Assembly: GCA_010094025.1 (NCBI GenBank)
Contig: ML991814.1
Span: 1-64,000 of the forward strand
Direction: 5' to 3'
Source: Viridothelium virens
Taxonomy: Eukaryota > Ascomycota > Dothideomycetes > Trypetheliales > Trypetheliaceae
DNA length: 64,000 nucleotides
Both the position numbers and the translations under genes were made by a program. Numbering within the stretch: the stretch's first letter is position 1; every line of letters begins with the position of its first letter. The notes beneath the pieces were generated by a model, which was not told where the DNA came from, ran no database searches, and worked only from the letters and a program-made list of their open reading frames with translations. Below, piece after piece: positions 34,141 to 45,948 of the stretch.

Positions 34141-35021
34141 TTCGGCTGTCTAACAGTACCAGGACAGCAGCGTTGACATTAGCGGGAGATGCGACTCTGA
34201 TGAAGGACTCAATAGATCGCTTTTGGTGGAGTGTTGTCGAAAAAGGTTCTGTCTCACGGATGCGTACGACTTCTTTGTCGACATCGTGTGCAGATTTGCT
34301 CTCGATACAATGTTCCGCATCCGGAGTATCGACGGGAAGCAAGATTGTGTTTGTTTGGGCCTGATCTGGTTGCGTGAACAAAGGAGTACAAGGCCTGCAA
34401 GCTTTGAAAAGTCGCAAACAACAGAAGGAGCCCCTTAAGAAATTACTACTCATTAAGCAAATTTGCCCGATCTTCGGGTCATCACAAATAAGGGACGAAA
34501 TACTTACTCGTGCTCCATTACTCCGCACGTGTAAACCCAAAACTTATACCCAATCTAGAGCTACCTCCCCCTATACATACGAGTGTTTCGTTGCAGCGCA
34601 CTCAAAATTTTTATGATCTTTCCATTCCGTGCAGTGAGCCTCGGTCACAAGCATGTCTCGAGCGGGATCTTCGGGAGACTCGCAACCTCAGACTTCCATG
34701 GGCTTGGTTCTTGCCTGGGTACCTACTTGTTATCCATATATTTGTTAAAGCCAGTTTCATAAAGAGAAGGTGCGAGAAATATTGGCAAGAAATTTCTGCA
34801 AGTGTCATTGGTATCAGTTAAAATGCCTGATGGGCGAGCTGCATTGCTGCGTGAGGTCTATTATCATAGCCATGTCTCTTCAATAAAGCCTCCTTAGTCC
34901 GTTTTTGTAAGCCGCGTCCTCAAACTCCACGAACACCTCGCTACGGAAATTTGATGCAGTACGAAACAGTACAGTGTTAGTATCAAAAGTCGGTCCTTCG
35001 GCCCTTCATGAACTTCGAAAC
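34141..35021. other. Intergenic region
   Basis: Promoter side of the kinase gene and 3' flank of the Prs5-like gene. A minus-strand frame (34022-34540) runs through it but lacks a splice path into the kinase frame. No gene is called. Confidence 0.45.
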
Positions 35022-36869
35022 TCAATCCCTGTGCTGAAATAGCTGGCTGATGCTCTCCCCATGGTGAGTCCTCCGAATCGCCTCGGCAAGTAAGTTACTC
35101 ACATCCAGCACCGTCAGCTTCGTAGTTTGACGAGCCTTTTCTGGCAGAATGGCGAGAGTATTAGTGACGATTATCTCGTTGATGCAGTTGCATCCTTCCA
35201 TCTCGGCAAGACAATCACCCCCAAATAGGCCATGGGTAGCCATGCAGTATACCCTGGTGGCGCCTCCGCGTTTAACTACCGTCTCAGCGGCAGCGATCCA
35301 AGAACCGGCCTTGTCGATCATATCGTCGACGATGATGACGGGTTTGTCACGCACCTTGCCGACGAGAGTCACGGTCGTTTCTAGCTCCGGATTTTTGAGG
35401 TCTTCTTCCTCGCCTTCATCGGAGTCAGCAGCGTCACCGGTGCCACCTAGGGCATGGTCGATGGGCTTGGCTGAAGAGGCCGTGGACATGAAGGAGTTCA
35501 TCATGTTTCCACTTGCAGATTCCTCGTCGGAGCTCTGTCGATTGCGGCTGTATCCGGATCGAGTTGAATAAGGTGGTGAAGGGTGGTCGTCGTCGACGAT
35601 ATGGCCATGCACGAGACGGCCAGTGGTCACATCACGGGCAGGCTAAGCAGAACTTAGAGAAATTCAGAAATCCTAGGTTTTTCCTTACCTCATCCGTGTA
35701 TTCTTCATCTCCAGGAAGTCTCGGAATGTGAGCTGCACTTGCACCTGCTTGAGCTCGACTTAAACGTGCGGGAGACGAAGCTGGGGAAGATGACGATGAT
35801 GAGTTGTTCTGCAAAGCACGCCTGGTAACGATCGAGCTGCTGCTGTTGCCGTTGCCAAAACGCGGTGGCACAGGAGTGCGAGGTGGAATAGCAGTCATAG
35901 GAGGACTGACGGTGGAAGCTCCTCTACCCCGTACCGCAGCTCTTCCGCCTATACCATGTGGACTATGCTCGCTAGCATTCCGAGCCTCAAGGGTGCCTTC
36001 ATTTGGCTCAAGCAAGGTCATCGCGTCCACATCCAAGTCCGTCATATCCCCTTCAACCGACCCATCAGTCATTCGATCGAATATGGTGCTATCAAACACA
36101 CTGCCGCTACCAGGATAACGTGGTCTACGTCTGTCCGTCATGACGATTCCGAAGCTTAGTTTCAATGCATCCGCAAGAGAGGTGACGCGCTTTGTTCCGC
36201 CAGCATTTTTGCTCACCACCACGGCCTCTTGCCAGGACGGTACGTTATGTTTGATCCAGCGCGCAAGGATTGGTTCGGCGACGAGGTTGTCGACAGGGCA
36301 CTGGAAGAAACCTTGCATCTGACTTGCATGAAGGTCGATTGTCGTGACGTGGGTGACACCAGCTACAGCCATCTGGTTCGCCAGCATGCGAGCAGTGATG
36401 GCCCCGCGGTGGGACTTTTTCTTGGACTGGCGCGAATAGGGAAAGTACGGCAAAACGGCTGATGATATTATTGAGTCAGTGATACCATTCCTATATTGTA
36501 GATAGATTTCACCTGTGATTTTGCTCGCCGAGCCGCCTCTACAGGCATTGATCATGATAAGAAGCTCGATTACCGCATCATTGATTCTGGGACTGAGTTA
36601 ACGGGAAAGCACCAATGATGCTGTTCATACACACTTTGGACTGCCGCTCTGAACGATGAAGACATGCTGGTCACGAATTGAGGTTTCTGGGATCGTTAGC
36701 CCGGCGTTTGTCGAAGGTATCGGGCTGGTGACTAACTGATCTCGACGCTGGTCTCGCCATTGCTGAAGAAACCCAAGGCGGCCTGTGCTGGCTTCTGACC
36801 GAGACGTTCGCAAATACTATCGACCAGCGCGGGATGAGAAGAGCCTGAGAAGATCTGCGTCTGGCGCAT
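35022..36869 (-). CDS. PRS5: Ribose-phosphate pyrophosphokinase, Prs5-like with long insertion
   Basis: Five exons: 36869-36737, 36686-36635, 36592-36513, 36458-35689 and 35642-35022, encoding 551 residues. It makes PRPP from ribose 5-phosphate and ATP for nucleotide, His and Trp synthesis. Family motifs are MRQTQIFSGSSHPALVDSIC, SGSPNPRINDAVIELLIMIN (across splice sites), PYFPYSRQSKKKSHRGAITA, VVSKNAGGTKRVTSLADAL, and the PRPP loop IIVDDMIDKAGSW. Between VMTDRRRPR and the TVTLVGKVRDK segment lies an insertion of roughly 240 residues, Ser/Pro-rich with SSSSS runs and acidic stretches. Long non-homologous insertions are the hallmark of yeast Prs1/Prs5 subunits and link them to cell-wall-integrity signalling in yeast. 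The Prs5 symbol is inferred from insertion length and position. Confidence 0.85.
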
Positions 36870-37293
36870 CGCTGCCGAAGACGGTGGGAGCATGCATAGA
36901 GAGGTTTGTTGCCAGCTAGAAATTTTTTGGGATGCTCGCGACCTCGACGCACCCCGCGCTTTGGCGTGACAAACGACAAACTGCAGGGGAGGGGAAAACC
37001 TGGCCGCCAACGTCACTTCCCAGTCAGCCTCAGGAAACTTTCTGGATGACCCATCTCTTCATCAAACATCAGTGGGTGTCGAATTGACGTTTGACCGGGA
37101 TTGAGACAAGCGATCGATCAGCTCTCAGCCTGTCAAGTCTCCACGTGGACTTTTCTCCCGCGAGATTATCGCCTTTCATTCAAATTACAGATTACGCCAA
37201 TTTTCTGTGTCACTCAGATCTCGCGCATGAACACCAGGAACCGTGAATACCGTGGTACCTTAGGTACGTACAATATAATTCAGGGTCCAAGGT
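36870..37293. promoter_or_regulatory. Divergent promoter of the PRPP synthase and GNAT genes
   Basis: A 424-bp interval between two start codons pointing away from each other. No specific binding motif is assigned. Confidence 0.4.
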
Positions 37294-37839
37294 ATGGGTT
37301 CCAAGGCTATTATTCGACCGGCGACAGCCCAGGACATCCCAAAAATAAAGGCAATCCATGATCACTATGTGTACAATAGTGTTCTTACCCTCCACAGTGA
37401 GCCTCGCCCAGAGCAAGACCTTCACCGAAGGTTCCAGACAGCCTTAGAACGCGGTCTACCCTATATTGTTTGTCAGGACGAGGAATCAAGACACATCCTT
37501 GGCTATGCCTTTGCTTTCCCTTTCAATCGCAAGGTAGCTGGTCTCGCCCAGACAGTCGAAATCAATCTCTTCTGTCATCCCAACTACACGCGACAACAGA
37601 TAGCGAGACATCTGCTTGAAGATCTGTTGGCCATATTGAAAAGGCCTTCGAGCTCTGGCCATGCGACCTTCTTTCGCCCCGGAATCAAGCCTCACCAGGC
37701 GGCTCAGGTCATTGCCTGTGTTGGCATAGATGAGCTAGGGCCAAAAGGCGGACTAGGTCTTATAGACTGGTACAAACAGTTCGGGTTCGATGAGAGCGGG
37801 CGACTGAAAAAAGTGGGCTGTAAATTCAACCGATGGTGA
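37294..37839 (+). CDS. GNAT-family N-acetyltransferase (phosphinothricin acetyltransferase-like)
   Basis: Intronless, 181 residues. The start IIRPATAQDIPKIKAIHDHY and the segment HILGYAFAFPF match the beginning of the PAT-type GNAT fold. The acetyl-CoA-binding region is around INLFCHPNYTRQQIARHLLE, though the usual Q/RxxGxG/A loop is modified (RQQIAR). The C-terminal part (LGLIDWYKQFGFDESGRLKK) matches the YxxxGF end of the domain. It probably acetylates a small amine. Substrate unknown. Confidence 0.8.
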   Translation: MGSKAIIRPATAQDIPKIKAIHDHYVYNSVLTLHSEPRPEQDLHRRFQTALERGLPYIVCQDEESRHILGYAFAFPFNRKVAGLAQTVEINLFCHPNYTRQQIARHLLEDLLAILKRPSSSGHATFFRPGIKPHQAAQVIACVGIDELGPKGGLGLIDWYKQFGFDESGRLKKVGCKFNRW

Positions 37840-38396
37840 GCCTCTATTCCGTCCTTTTGGTTACACTCGTCAATCACCATTGCTCATCGTGTGGTAGGAT
37901 TGATCAGGTGTACCTACAAATTTCCCTCATTTGATACTTCCGTTACTTCGGTGCGTTTGCCTCGGATTTCCCTAGACGCTATGGATTCTGCAATGATCCA
38001 TTCCATGCGTCGAGGTGAATGTCAGGCCCCTCTCGATCAAATGGTACAGCAAAGTCAGGATCGGAATATCCAGCACCGTGACCAGCGCCGTGAATATTCG
38101 CTCACTTTACGAAGCATAGGCTCAGTGAAGTTTAAGACCCCTGACCCCTGACTTCTTTAATTTCTTCTATTTTTATATCACGCACTGGGGCATAAATAAC
38201 GCCACCACCAAGTTTTCTCCCACAAGCAAAACCTGTTCCTGAATTTCCTACACAAAACCGGCATCAACAGTCGCTACTCTTACATCATACATTATTGACC
38301 TAGCTGCATTTTCCTTACCTTCATACCCAATTTAACTTGCTGCGAAGCAGAGCACTATCTGTTCACGGAAAGATTTAAACCCGAACCTTGAACGAC
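37840..38396. other. Intergenic region
   Basis: No gene is recognised. A small open frame at 37891-38151 has no family features. The right part is the leader of the following small gene. Confidence 0.4.
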
Positions 38397-39216
38397 ATGG
38401 ATCGTGGCCAGAATTCATCTGAGTGTAAGTCAGAGCTACCCCATATTCGTAGAAATGCCAGTAGGAGGTCACTGAAGATATACATTAACATCGGTAACAG
38501 CACCTTTGAAAGATGAAGCTGCCAAGCCACGGTGTCAAGCTAACGATGAAGTATCACCGGCCACACAGATCTCTGGAGTATCAGAGAAGATCCAGAACTT
38601 TGCAGGGTATACTCAGAGCGCTGTAGAGAAAACTGAACACGCTGCAGAGAGTTCTTACGAAGCCGCAGAGAAAGCTCGTGAAGCCGCAAATGAAGTCAAC
38701 GAAGCAGCGAGACTTGTTTCTCGCGACGCCAACAGCAAGCCTGAGGATCCACAAGCACTAGGGTCTGAGAGAGATGCTGCTCTTTCACCGCTGTCTTCTG
38801 AGCAGACTCCGAGGGATGAATGTCAATGGAAAGGTGTGTACAATGAGAGTCTGAATGTAGCTCTACCTTTTCAAGCACATCAAGATTCCCAGGATCTACT
38901 TCCTGCATGGTCTTGGTACACAAGCTCACTACTCCTAGACTTGCTTTGTGCTGGCAGCAATGCCCAAATTTCTGGCTTCCCTGCTCCGAACTCTGGTACT
39001 CTTTGCCAGGAAACGTTCCATGTCCACGATACACAGCTGTCAGTGGACTCTACTCAAAAAGTAGACGAGCAACCTCCCTCGGTGTCAACAGACGACGGAC
39101 CAGGAGATAAACCCCGAAAAGTAGATAGCCCAAGGACAGACACCAGAGCACGTGGTGGCGATAATGGTGATGTAGAGGATTCACGACTCAATCCATGGAT
39201 CCCAAGATTCCATTGA
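38397..39216 (+). CDS. Hypothetical Ala/Glu-rich helical protein
   Basis: Two exons, 38397-38424 and 38501-39216, encode 247 residues. The 28-nt first exon (MDRGQNSSE) is joined by a 76-nt intron with a GTAAGT donor. Residues about 40-85 form an Ala/Glu/Lys-rich amphipathic helix (SAVEKTEHAAESSYEAAEKA, REAANEVNEAARLVSR), like heptad or LEA-type helices. The C-terminal third is polar and disordered (PPSVSTDDGPGDKPRKVDSP). No signal peptide and no family is recognised. A further intron within the 38.8-39.0 kb part is possible. Confidence 0.5.
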
Positions 39217-39959
39217 CCAGCATAGCTGAGGCTACGATAATGGGGCAAGCATTCGTGCAGAAGGGCATCGGACCCGTCTTGGCCTACGGAGGACAACACT
39301 TCTTTTATTTGCCTACATGCTCAATTCACTCATCATGCACTCATATCGATCAGTACCACTTTTATCTTTCTCGATTTTGTGCAGAGCTTTTCGTGGCTGT
39401 GAAGAGTGTTATCGCACTGTGAGTGAGCTCAGATCTACATAAAGTCTAAAATTTCCATTCAATATCAATCATTTTAGAAAAGAACATCAGTAGCACCACT
39501 CATCCCGTGTGGATAGTGTCAACCCAACTGGTTTTAGAAGATTTCATCAACTTGCAGCCTGCTCGGGCACTGCTTGTTCCGCGCGTCAAAGAAAGGCTGT
39601 TCACTCCGAATTTTCTCACAACAGCTTTGTCCGTGGCTGCACACTGTCACCCCAGCCCAAATAATTTTATGTTTCTTTGTCTCCAGCCGTGTGCAAACCT
39701 ATGGAAAACAATTTCAATTTACCACTCAGCCATCGCATCCGGAAAAGTCACACGTGAAGCTGCTTTGTCTTTTGCGTCTTTCCGTCACCTTATTTCCATC
39801 ACGATGCTACGACACTTGTGCTTCGAAAATTTCTTCTCAAACGAGTTCGCAACTTACTTCCTCGCATTTCTTCAAGCTCCACTATAGCTTCCGATACTCC
39901 CCTTTAAATCTCAACCCAAGTCAAAACGTCCTAAATTCCCCCCTCTCCCCCAATCCACT
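39217..39959. other. Intergenic region
   Basis: The frame 39507-39887 has no ATG-based family features. This stretch mainly holds the leader of the coiled-coil gene. Nothing else is recognised. Confidence 0.4.
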
Positions 39960-40712
39960 ATGTGCGTCCTCCGCTTCGTCCACGCCTGCGGCCACATCCG
40001 CGAACACATCTACAGCACCGCCCGCAGCCCAGACGAAATGTGCATCTGCGGCCGGATCCTCACGCAAGACTCCACGGACGACGCGTGCGGCCTCGCGAAC
40101 TGCCACCTCACGCCGCCGAACGCCCACTCCTCCTCCTCCTCCTCCTCCTCCAACACCACCAGCCTCGTCGCCATCCACACGCAGTTCGAGCCTTACCCGA
40201 TCCCCGCGAGCGACTTCGTCCCCTCCTCCGACCTCAGCCTCGAGGAGCAGCTCGCGGTGCTGGATGCCGAGCGGCACCAGCTGAACGTGCAGGACGCGCG
40301 CATCCGGCGGGAGCGTGGCGCGGTGGAGGAGGAGGCGCGCTTGCTGGAGAGCGAGGCGCAGGTGCTGGGAAGTCGGTTTGCGAGTGGGGCGCTCGCGAGC
40401 TGGGAGGGGGAGGAGGCGAGGAGGGTGATGCGGGGGAAGGTGGAGACGGTGGGGTGGGAGGTGAGGATTCAGCGGTTGAAGGAGGGGATTAGTAAGATGA
40501 AGATTGATGAGAATGAGGCGCAGATTCGGAGGGTGAGGGAGACGATGGATGAGGTGTATAATGAGGGGTTGAAGGAGAAGATGGTGAGGGATCAGAATGA
40601 GTTTGAGGAGATGTTGGAGCAGGATGCCATGGAGTATGTGGAGACGAATAGGGAGGTCGCCCGACGGGCTAGGGAAAGTGTGCAACGGGATATTGACGCA
40701 AATAAGGCGTAG
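39960..40712 (+). CDS. Hypothetical coiled-coil protein with a Cys/His-rich N-terminus
   Basis: Intronless, 250 residues. The first 50 residues carry Cys/His in a spacing that could bind zinc (MCVLRFVHACGHIREHIYST, MCICGRIL, CGLANC). A run of eight Ser, encoded by a tcc repeat at about 40131-40153, follows. The rest from about residue 90 is a long coiled coil rich in Glu/Arg (LEEQLAVLDAERHQLNVQDA, ARRVMRGKVETVGWEVRIQR). The coding sequence has a very high GC content in its first 500 bp, which creates long spurious frames on the other strand. No named family is recognised; similar C-rich plus coiled-coil proteins are common in ascomycetes. Confidence 0.65.
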   Translation: MCVLRFVHACGHIREHIYSTARSPDEMCICGRILTQDSTDDACGLANCHLTPPNAHSSSSSSSSNTTSLVAIHTQFEPYPIPASDFVPSSDLSLEEQLAVLDAERHQLNVQDARIRRERGAVEEEARLLESEAQVLGSRFASGALASWEGEEARRVMRGKVETVGWEVRIQRLKEGISKMKIDENEAQIRRVRETMDEVYNEGLKEKMVRDQNEFEEMLEQDAMEYVETNREVARRARESVQRDIDANKA

Positions 40713-41239
40713 GAATGCGTGAAATCTCTGTGATTTTTGGCCAAAGAGTGGGACGGGGGTTTGTTCGTTTAATGTTTTGGATCTAGTTTCTAGCACGGTC
40801 TTTTCTCGTACTCTAGTCACGATTTTGAGACTTGCATTTCTATTGAGGTCCGTTTGAATTGACATCAAGAAAACGACAACCTCGAGTTATTTTTCTGGTA
40901 TATCTCTCACTGACTCAACTTTGAGGCCCACTGGTTTGTGCTACACATTACTTATCCAATGCCAGTGGTTGAGGGAACAGAATGTCGTTGTGCCTATTTG
41001 ATTGTCGAGCTATTCGATTGGTAGTATAGAGTGTGGTAAGCGATGTGGATATTGAAACGAAAAGTTGTGTTCTAGTGCTACATCTAGAGGATCACAACTT
41101 GTGCTAATCAACAGTGACTGATGATCACTTATAAAGTCATGCCTAATCTCCTTCAACCCACTCAAGTCTTGTATTCACTACAGTTCATTCCATACTTCTC
41201 GACAACATCCACCGAACTTCTTCATTGTTAACCTTAGAA
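40713..41239. other. Intergenic region
   Basis: Non-coding. Nothing is recognised besides the leader of the next gene. Confidence 0.4.
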
Positions 41240-41969
41240 ATGTCCTCAGACGCAACTTCAAACGCCGTCCTATTACGCAAAGACGACGTTCCAGGGTCAT
41301 CTACGGCTGTATCATTCCAGGAAGTCAGAACCATAGAAGTAAGCTGGTCATAAATGTACCTACTTATGCCGCCGCTCTCGACTAACCCAGAAGTAGGAAC
41401 TTCAGGCCGTTGCATATAAGCTCTTCGCCAGAGACCAACGTCCCCATGATGTCGAATTTTTAAGGATCACTCCTGACGGGGCAGAGCCAATCGACTCTAA
41501 CCTCTGGAATGGGGGATTCTACTTCCGTCAAGTGGATGGTACTACATCCCTAGTACTCATTGACGTAAATTTGACGCCCCTCATACACCCTGAGGTTAAC
41601 AGGGATAGCAATTCTGACGCCCAAAGTGCAAAGACTAACAGCAGCCACAATTCGTGGCAGGCCGACGGCTCACTGAGCAAAATGGGAGACTCGGTGAGAA
41701 TGTAGCAAGAGAAGGGGGGCAAAGCCTTTGGGGCCCCCAACACTTCGAAGGAGCTTGATATTGTGGACGAGGCCATACATCGCCTCGAAGAGAAGACTGC
41801 TGCAGGTGAGATAGCTATCGGGAAAGATAGCAAGATCTCCGGGAGCGCCAGTGCTCCCAAAATATCGACAAGGATACTCGATTGGATACTCGATTTTAGT
41901 CCAAGGACGACGGGAAGCCTGGAGGAGCCAAAACGCGGAAAGCGAAAACCCGGAACGCGAACAATCTGA
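41240..41969 (+). CDS. Hypothetical protein (three small exons)
   Basis: Exons 41240-41338, 41397-41693 and 41751-41969 encode 204 residues. The start MSSDATSNAVLLRKDDVPGS leads across a GTAAGC..TAG intron with an actaac branch site into ELQAVAYKLFARDQRPHDVE, then a beta-like segment (NLWNGGFYFRQVDGTTSLVL). A second, in-frame 57-nt intron (GTGAGA..AAG) removes a TAG stop and joins to ELDIVDEAIHRLEEKTAAGE. The C-terminus is basic (EEPKRGKRKPGTRT). The same reading frame continuing on both sides of the second intron supports the model. Without it, a 135-residue protein results. No family is recognised. Confidence 0.5.
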
Positions 41970-42268
41970 AGCCACTAGGAGTTAAGTCAACGGCAGGGTT
42001 GCGATATTCACCCAACCTGGAAGCCATCAGTGCGGCAAGCAGCGATTATTGGTAATACGAGAAGTGGCTGGGGATACTAAAGACGGATTAAAAGTCATGG
42101 GGATATTTCAGCGGTTGGGTGCACAGAGAACCTCCATGACTGGGGAATTTTTTGCAAGTTCGACGGGTATACGTTATTTTCAATAGAGACAGCAAATAGT
42201 TACAAAATCGGGGAGACCAAAATGCACTCGCTTGAGACCTGATTCTGCTTTCAACGCCGTCCGTATGT

Positions 42269-45200
42269 CTAATTGCGTGATGGCGGCCGCTCCGTTGTCT
42301 CCTTCCGACCGCGCTGTCGTTTGAAGCACGCACTTGATCACAGTTAGTACCCAACAATCTGACAATATGGATATAATGACCAGAAAAGAGACTAGCCCAC
42401 TTACAATTCTCCCCTCGTCCTCTCCCTCAAACTCTTCAACGTCTTCTTCATCTCCGGCAATTCCCTCTGCAGACTCCCCCTCGCCTCACTATCCGTCCGC
42501 TCGTCCAGCTCCTTGTAAATCTGCGTCTGCACACTACTCGCCTTCTCCGTCGTATACACGACGAGCGTCTGCGCCAGAAACTCCAGATCCAGCGTCGCCT
42601 GCATGAGCATCGGCAGCGTGTACAGGGCCCCGCTGCTGCCGCCGCCACCGCCACTACTCCGCGCCTTAAATGCCTCCATGAGCGCCACGCACACCTGCTC
42701 CAAGAGGTACGACAGGATGTGCTTGGTAAGCACATGGTCCGGCACCGCGACCGCGGTGATGCTGACTTCGGACTGCACGGTGACGAGGGCGAGCAGGACA
42801 TTGTAGACGTAGGGCCGAGCGTCTTCGGGACGGCGACCGCGTGGGGCCCAGGCTGGGTCGGCGACGCCGGTGCGGATGATGGTGGCGAGCCGGTCGACGA
42901 GGGGGCGGGTGTAGGATTGGAAGAGGCGGGCGTCGATTTGCGAGACGACGTCGCGGATGGTCTTGGATTCGTCGGTGAGCTTGACGGAGAAGGACGTCTC
43001 GAAGTGGGTGAGGAGGAAGGCGATGAGGTCTTTGCGCAGGTGTTGGAGGTTGCTGAGGGTCAGGAGCTTGCGGACGTTCTGGGTAGGGATTAGTTCGTGG
43101 GATGGTTCAGAGATCAGGAGGGGTTGTTCACCTTGCTGCTGGAGTCGACGGTTGCGGATGCGCTGAAATCTGTGTATCCGCTTCGTGCTGGAATGATAAG
43201 TCCATCGGGATCGTCGTCATTTATACCGTCGTCTGTTTTGTTTCTTCTTTCTGCATTTTCAACCATTCCGCTCAGTCCTTTGTAAAGACTTTTTACGAAT
43301 TGGCTTCGCACTGTTTGTATAACTTTTTGTGGTGGAGGTACGAGCACGTCAACTTCAGCGCCTTCTTTCATACTTCCTCGTGCTTCTTGCAGATAACAGA
43401 TCCGTTGCATGCCAGTGACGATCTCCCGTTCAACTGCCACAAATCGATCAGGCATGTTTGTGATATCGTTCCGTTCAGAGCTTCTGATCCAATCCTCCAA
43501 GCCCTTTGCATTCTCGGCGTCGGTTTCCCAGGCGGCGCAGACGGCTTGTATACATCGCTCACGCACTGCACCGATGAGACTTTTAAGCATCTCTACGTGC
43601 TGCGGATCGCGTTTGATGATAGATAATGATGCCATATCTCCGCAAGCAGTACCAACAAGAACCAGGAACTTGGATAAGTAATGAGTACCGCTGAGTGCGT
43701 TCGCATATGGTGGCCAGAATGCATACTTCTCCCATGACGCACCTCTTAAAGGAGAGGGGGGTGGTGGGTTTGCGGGATCGAAATTAAATTTTGTCTTGTC
43801 CAATGGGCTCAGTGTCGCTGATTTGGGCGTGGCTGGGGTTTCTGGTACCGGAGAAAGAATTGCAGAGAGATCGTCGATTGGCGGATCGGCGAAGAAGATG
43901 AAGACGGTTTCTCGTAGAATATTGACAAGATCAATGGTCCGGTTCTGCAAATCTTCTACACTATCGGCAGACAAATCTAAATGTTCCCTGCTGCGCTTGT
44001 CGATACCAACAGGAAGCCGTCGTTGAGCAGAGCCGTTGATGAAAGACTGGGCAATATCCCAGTATTCAACGACTTCGCCTACTACACCGTTCTGGGATGC
44101 GAGAAGGGAATTCATGGAACTACTCACAAAATCCCAGAACTCAATGACTTTGCGAGAGTCCATGTTTGCTGGATTCTGGCGTTCGCGACTAGCAGCAGAG
44201 CGCAGATAAGCAGCAGAGGTCTTAAGACTTGGTTTATCATTATTGGCGAGACGGCGTCGAAGGACCTCGATCTGGACTTTGGAAAATTCCGCTGTACGGG
44301 CGAGTTTGCTTTTGAGGTTTTCCGAGCGGCTCTGGAGCCAGAAGGTGATCGGGTTCTCTTCAACACCAAGTTGTAGTAGGACACCTATAAGCTCGAGGTA
44401 TTCTTCTGGTTTACTATCATCGGCGCCAGTTTGTTTACCAGAACCAACGTCCGCAAGACGCTTTCTTGTTTCTCTCTTGAACAATCCCACATGCTCTTCA
44501 ACATCTGCCCACATTCGAGCAGTGATCAAGATCTGGTGGACTTCGGCATCCGTCAATTCTGTATTGTTGTAATTCGAACGACTGGCAACATCTCTTGCAT
44601 CATCAGCAAAGCGTCTTGCACGATTGTGCTCCTCGACCAAGGTCTCATAATCTTTCCGCTTAATTGCATCTTGAACGGCTCCGGCAACTTCAAATAGACC
44701 TCGATGTCTTTCCAGAGCAGTTAATATCCCTTTCAAACTCTCCTCCCTTTCTCGTCCACCAAGGGCTGGGCCCCACACTTCCTCCGCCTTGATAGAAACC
44801 TCTGTAAGGGGCATTTTGATCCCCTGAACGCCATATTCGCTTTCTTTGAGAAGTGCGTTCTTCTTTTTCTCATCAAGTTGCGTTTTGTTATTTGGGCTGA
44901 ACGGGCCGCTGGGATGTCTTGAATGTTTCCAACTGGAGCTGCTCGCGTGTCTTGAGTGTGGCCGACTTCGCTTCTCCACTTCGGGGTCTGCGCCTTGAGT
45001 CCGCATCTCGTTGTACACATTGTCAATAGTAGCTTTGGCTTTGATAAACCGTTGGAAATTGTCCTCGACCAGAACCTTGAGAGACGCAGATTTCTTTTCA
45101 ATCGACCTTGATAGAAAATCCAGTCCTTGGAGTAATTGGTCTGTGGAAGCCTCATTGTGTACTTTGGATAGAAACAGCGCAGGTGAGAAGGTGGTCGACG

Positions 45201-45638
45201 ACAACAAGAACCGATTTCCTAAATATATCGTTAGAGCTGCAGCATAACCAAACCCGATAGATCGTGGCTTATACGGTATTCCGCATCATCTTCGACCGGT
45301 AATCCTCTCCTTCGAAGTGTGTTCACAACACTAGCTGTCATGCCTAACGGGTCTGCCTCATCCTTTTGTACAATGTTCTCGTGACCATCTCTTGTCTTTT
45401 GGGAGCCCGGAACACTTCCGGCCCTGCTTGCACTGCGCTCGAGCACGGAGAATCGGGACCTCGACATGCGCTTGCTTTTTGCATCCTTTACCTTCGTCGA
45501 TGGGACTCGCGGTAAAGGTTTACTTTTCTTCTCTTCATCGGAGGAGGCATCGCTTTCGTCTTTCTCTGTAGGCCATTCTGCAGGGAAAAGGGAAGGTAGT
45601 TTATAATGATTGAGAAGGATGCGTTCGCTTTCCGCCAT
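42269..45638 (-). CDS. SEC5: Exocyst complex component Sec5
   Basis: Four exons: 45638-45275, 45218-43132, 43078-42405 and 42332-42269, encoding 1062 residues. Sec5 is a core subunit of the exocyst, the octamer that tethers secretory vesicles to the plasma membrane at growing hyphal tips. The diagnostic Sec5 stretch, NRFLLSSTTFSPALFLSKVH followed by LLQGLDFLSRSIEKKSASLK and IDNVYNEMRTQG, lies just after the first intron. The 56-nt first intron joins DDAEYR to NRFLLSS and the 72-nt last intron joins RTRGE to FACFKRQR, both matching relatives. The last exon codes for only 21 residues. The C-terminal domain is helical (HILSYLLEQVCVALMEAFKA). It is head to head with the isocitrate dehydrogenase gene. 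Confidence 0.9.
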
Positions 45639-45948
45639 GGCCTATTATCGTTGATTGGGTTTGCTCGTTCTGAAGGTCCAACCAGGGAGGTACAGTCGAG
45701 TCTCAGACAACATTGATGACAGACCTGCATGGATGTCTGGGATGAGATAGAGTTATCCTTGTTGTGCTGCAGCTAGCCGATCGCTTATTCGCGGGTTATG
45801 CAAGCAAAAGTTGCTTTTCATACTACGCAAACGGTAACGGTTATCAACAACATTAAAACCCCCACCACAATCTGAAGGCCCCCAAAACGGTGATTCGACT
45901 TCTGGATCCGTCTCATTCTCGCTCTTTGTGGACTACGCTTTCGTTACC
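45639..45948. promoter_or_regulatory. Shared promoter of SEC5 and the isocitrate dehydrogenase gene
   Basis: A 310-bp interval separates the two divergent start codons. It contains a polypurine/pyrimidine stretch and attaaaacccccacc near 45853-45867. No TATA box is evident, as often for housekeeping pairs. Confidence 0.45.

Noticed and set aside
39921-40868. A 315-codon minus-strand open frame
   Set aside because: It is the mirror of the GC-rich coiled-coil gene on the plus strand. The His/Leu/Pro-rich translation is typical of such shadows.
45219-45253. A 35-nt intron in SEC5 using a GTTTGG donor
   Set aside because: A 56-nt intron with the donor at 45274 gives the family junction AEYR-NRFLLSS and a normal intron length.
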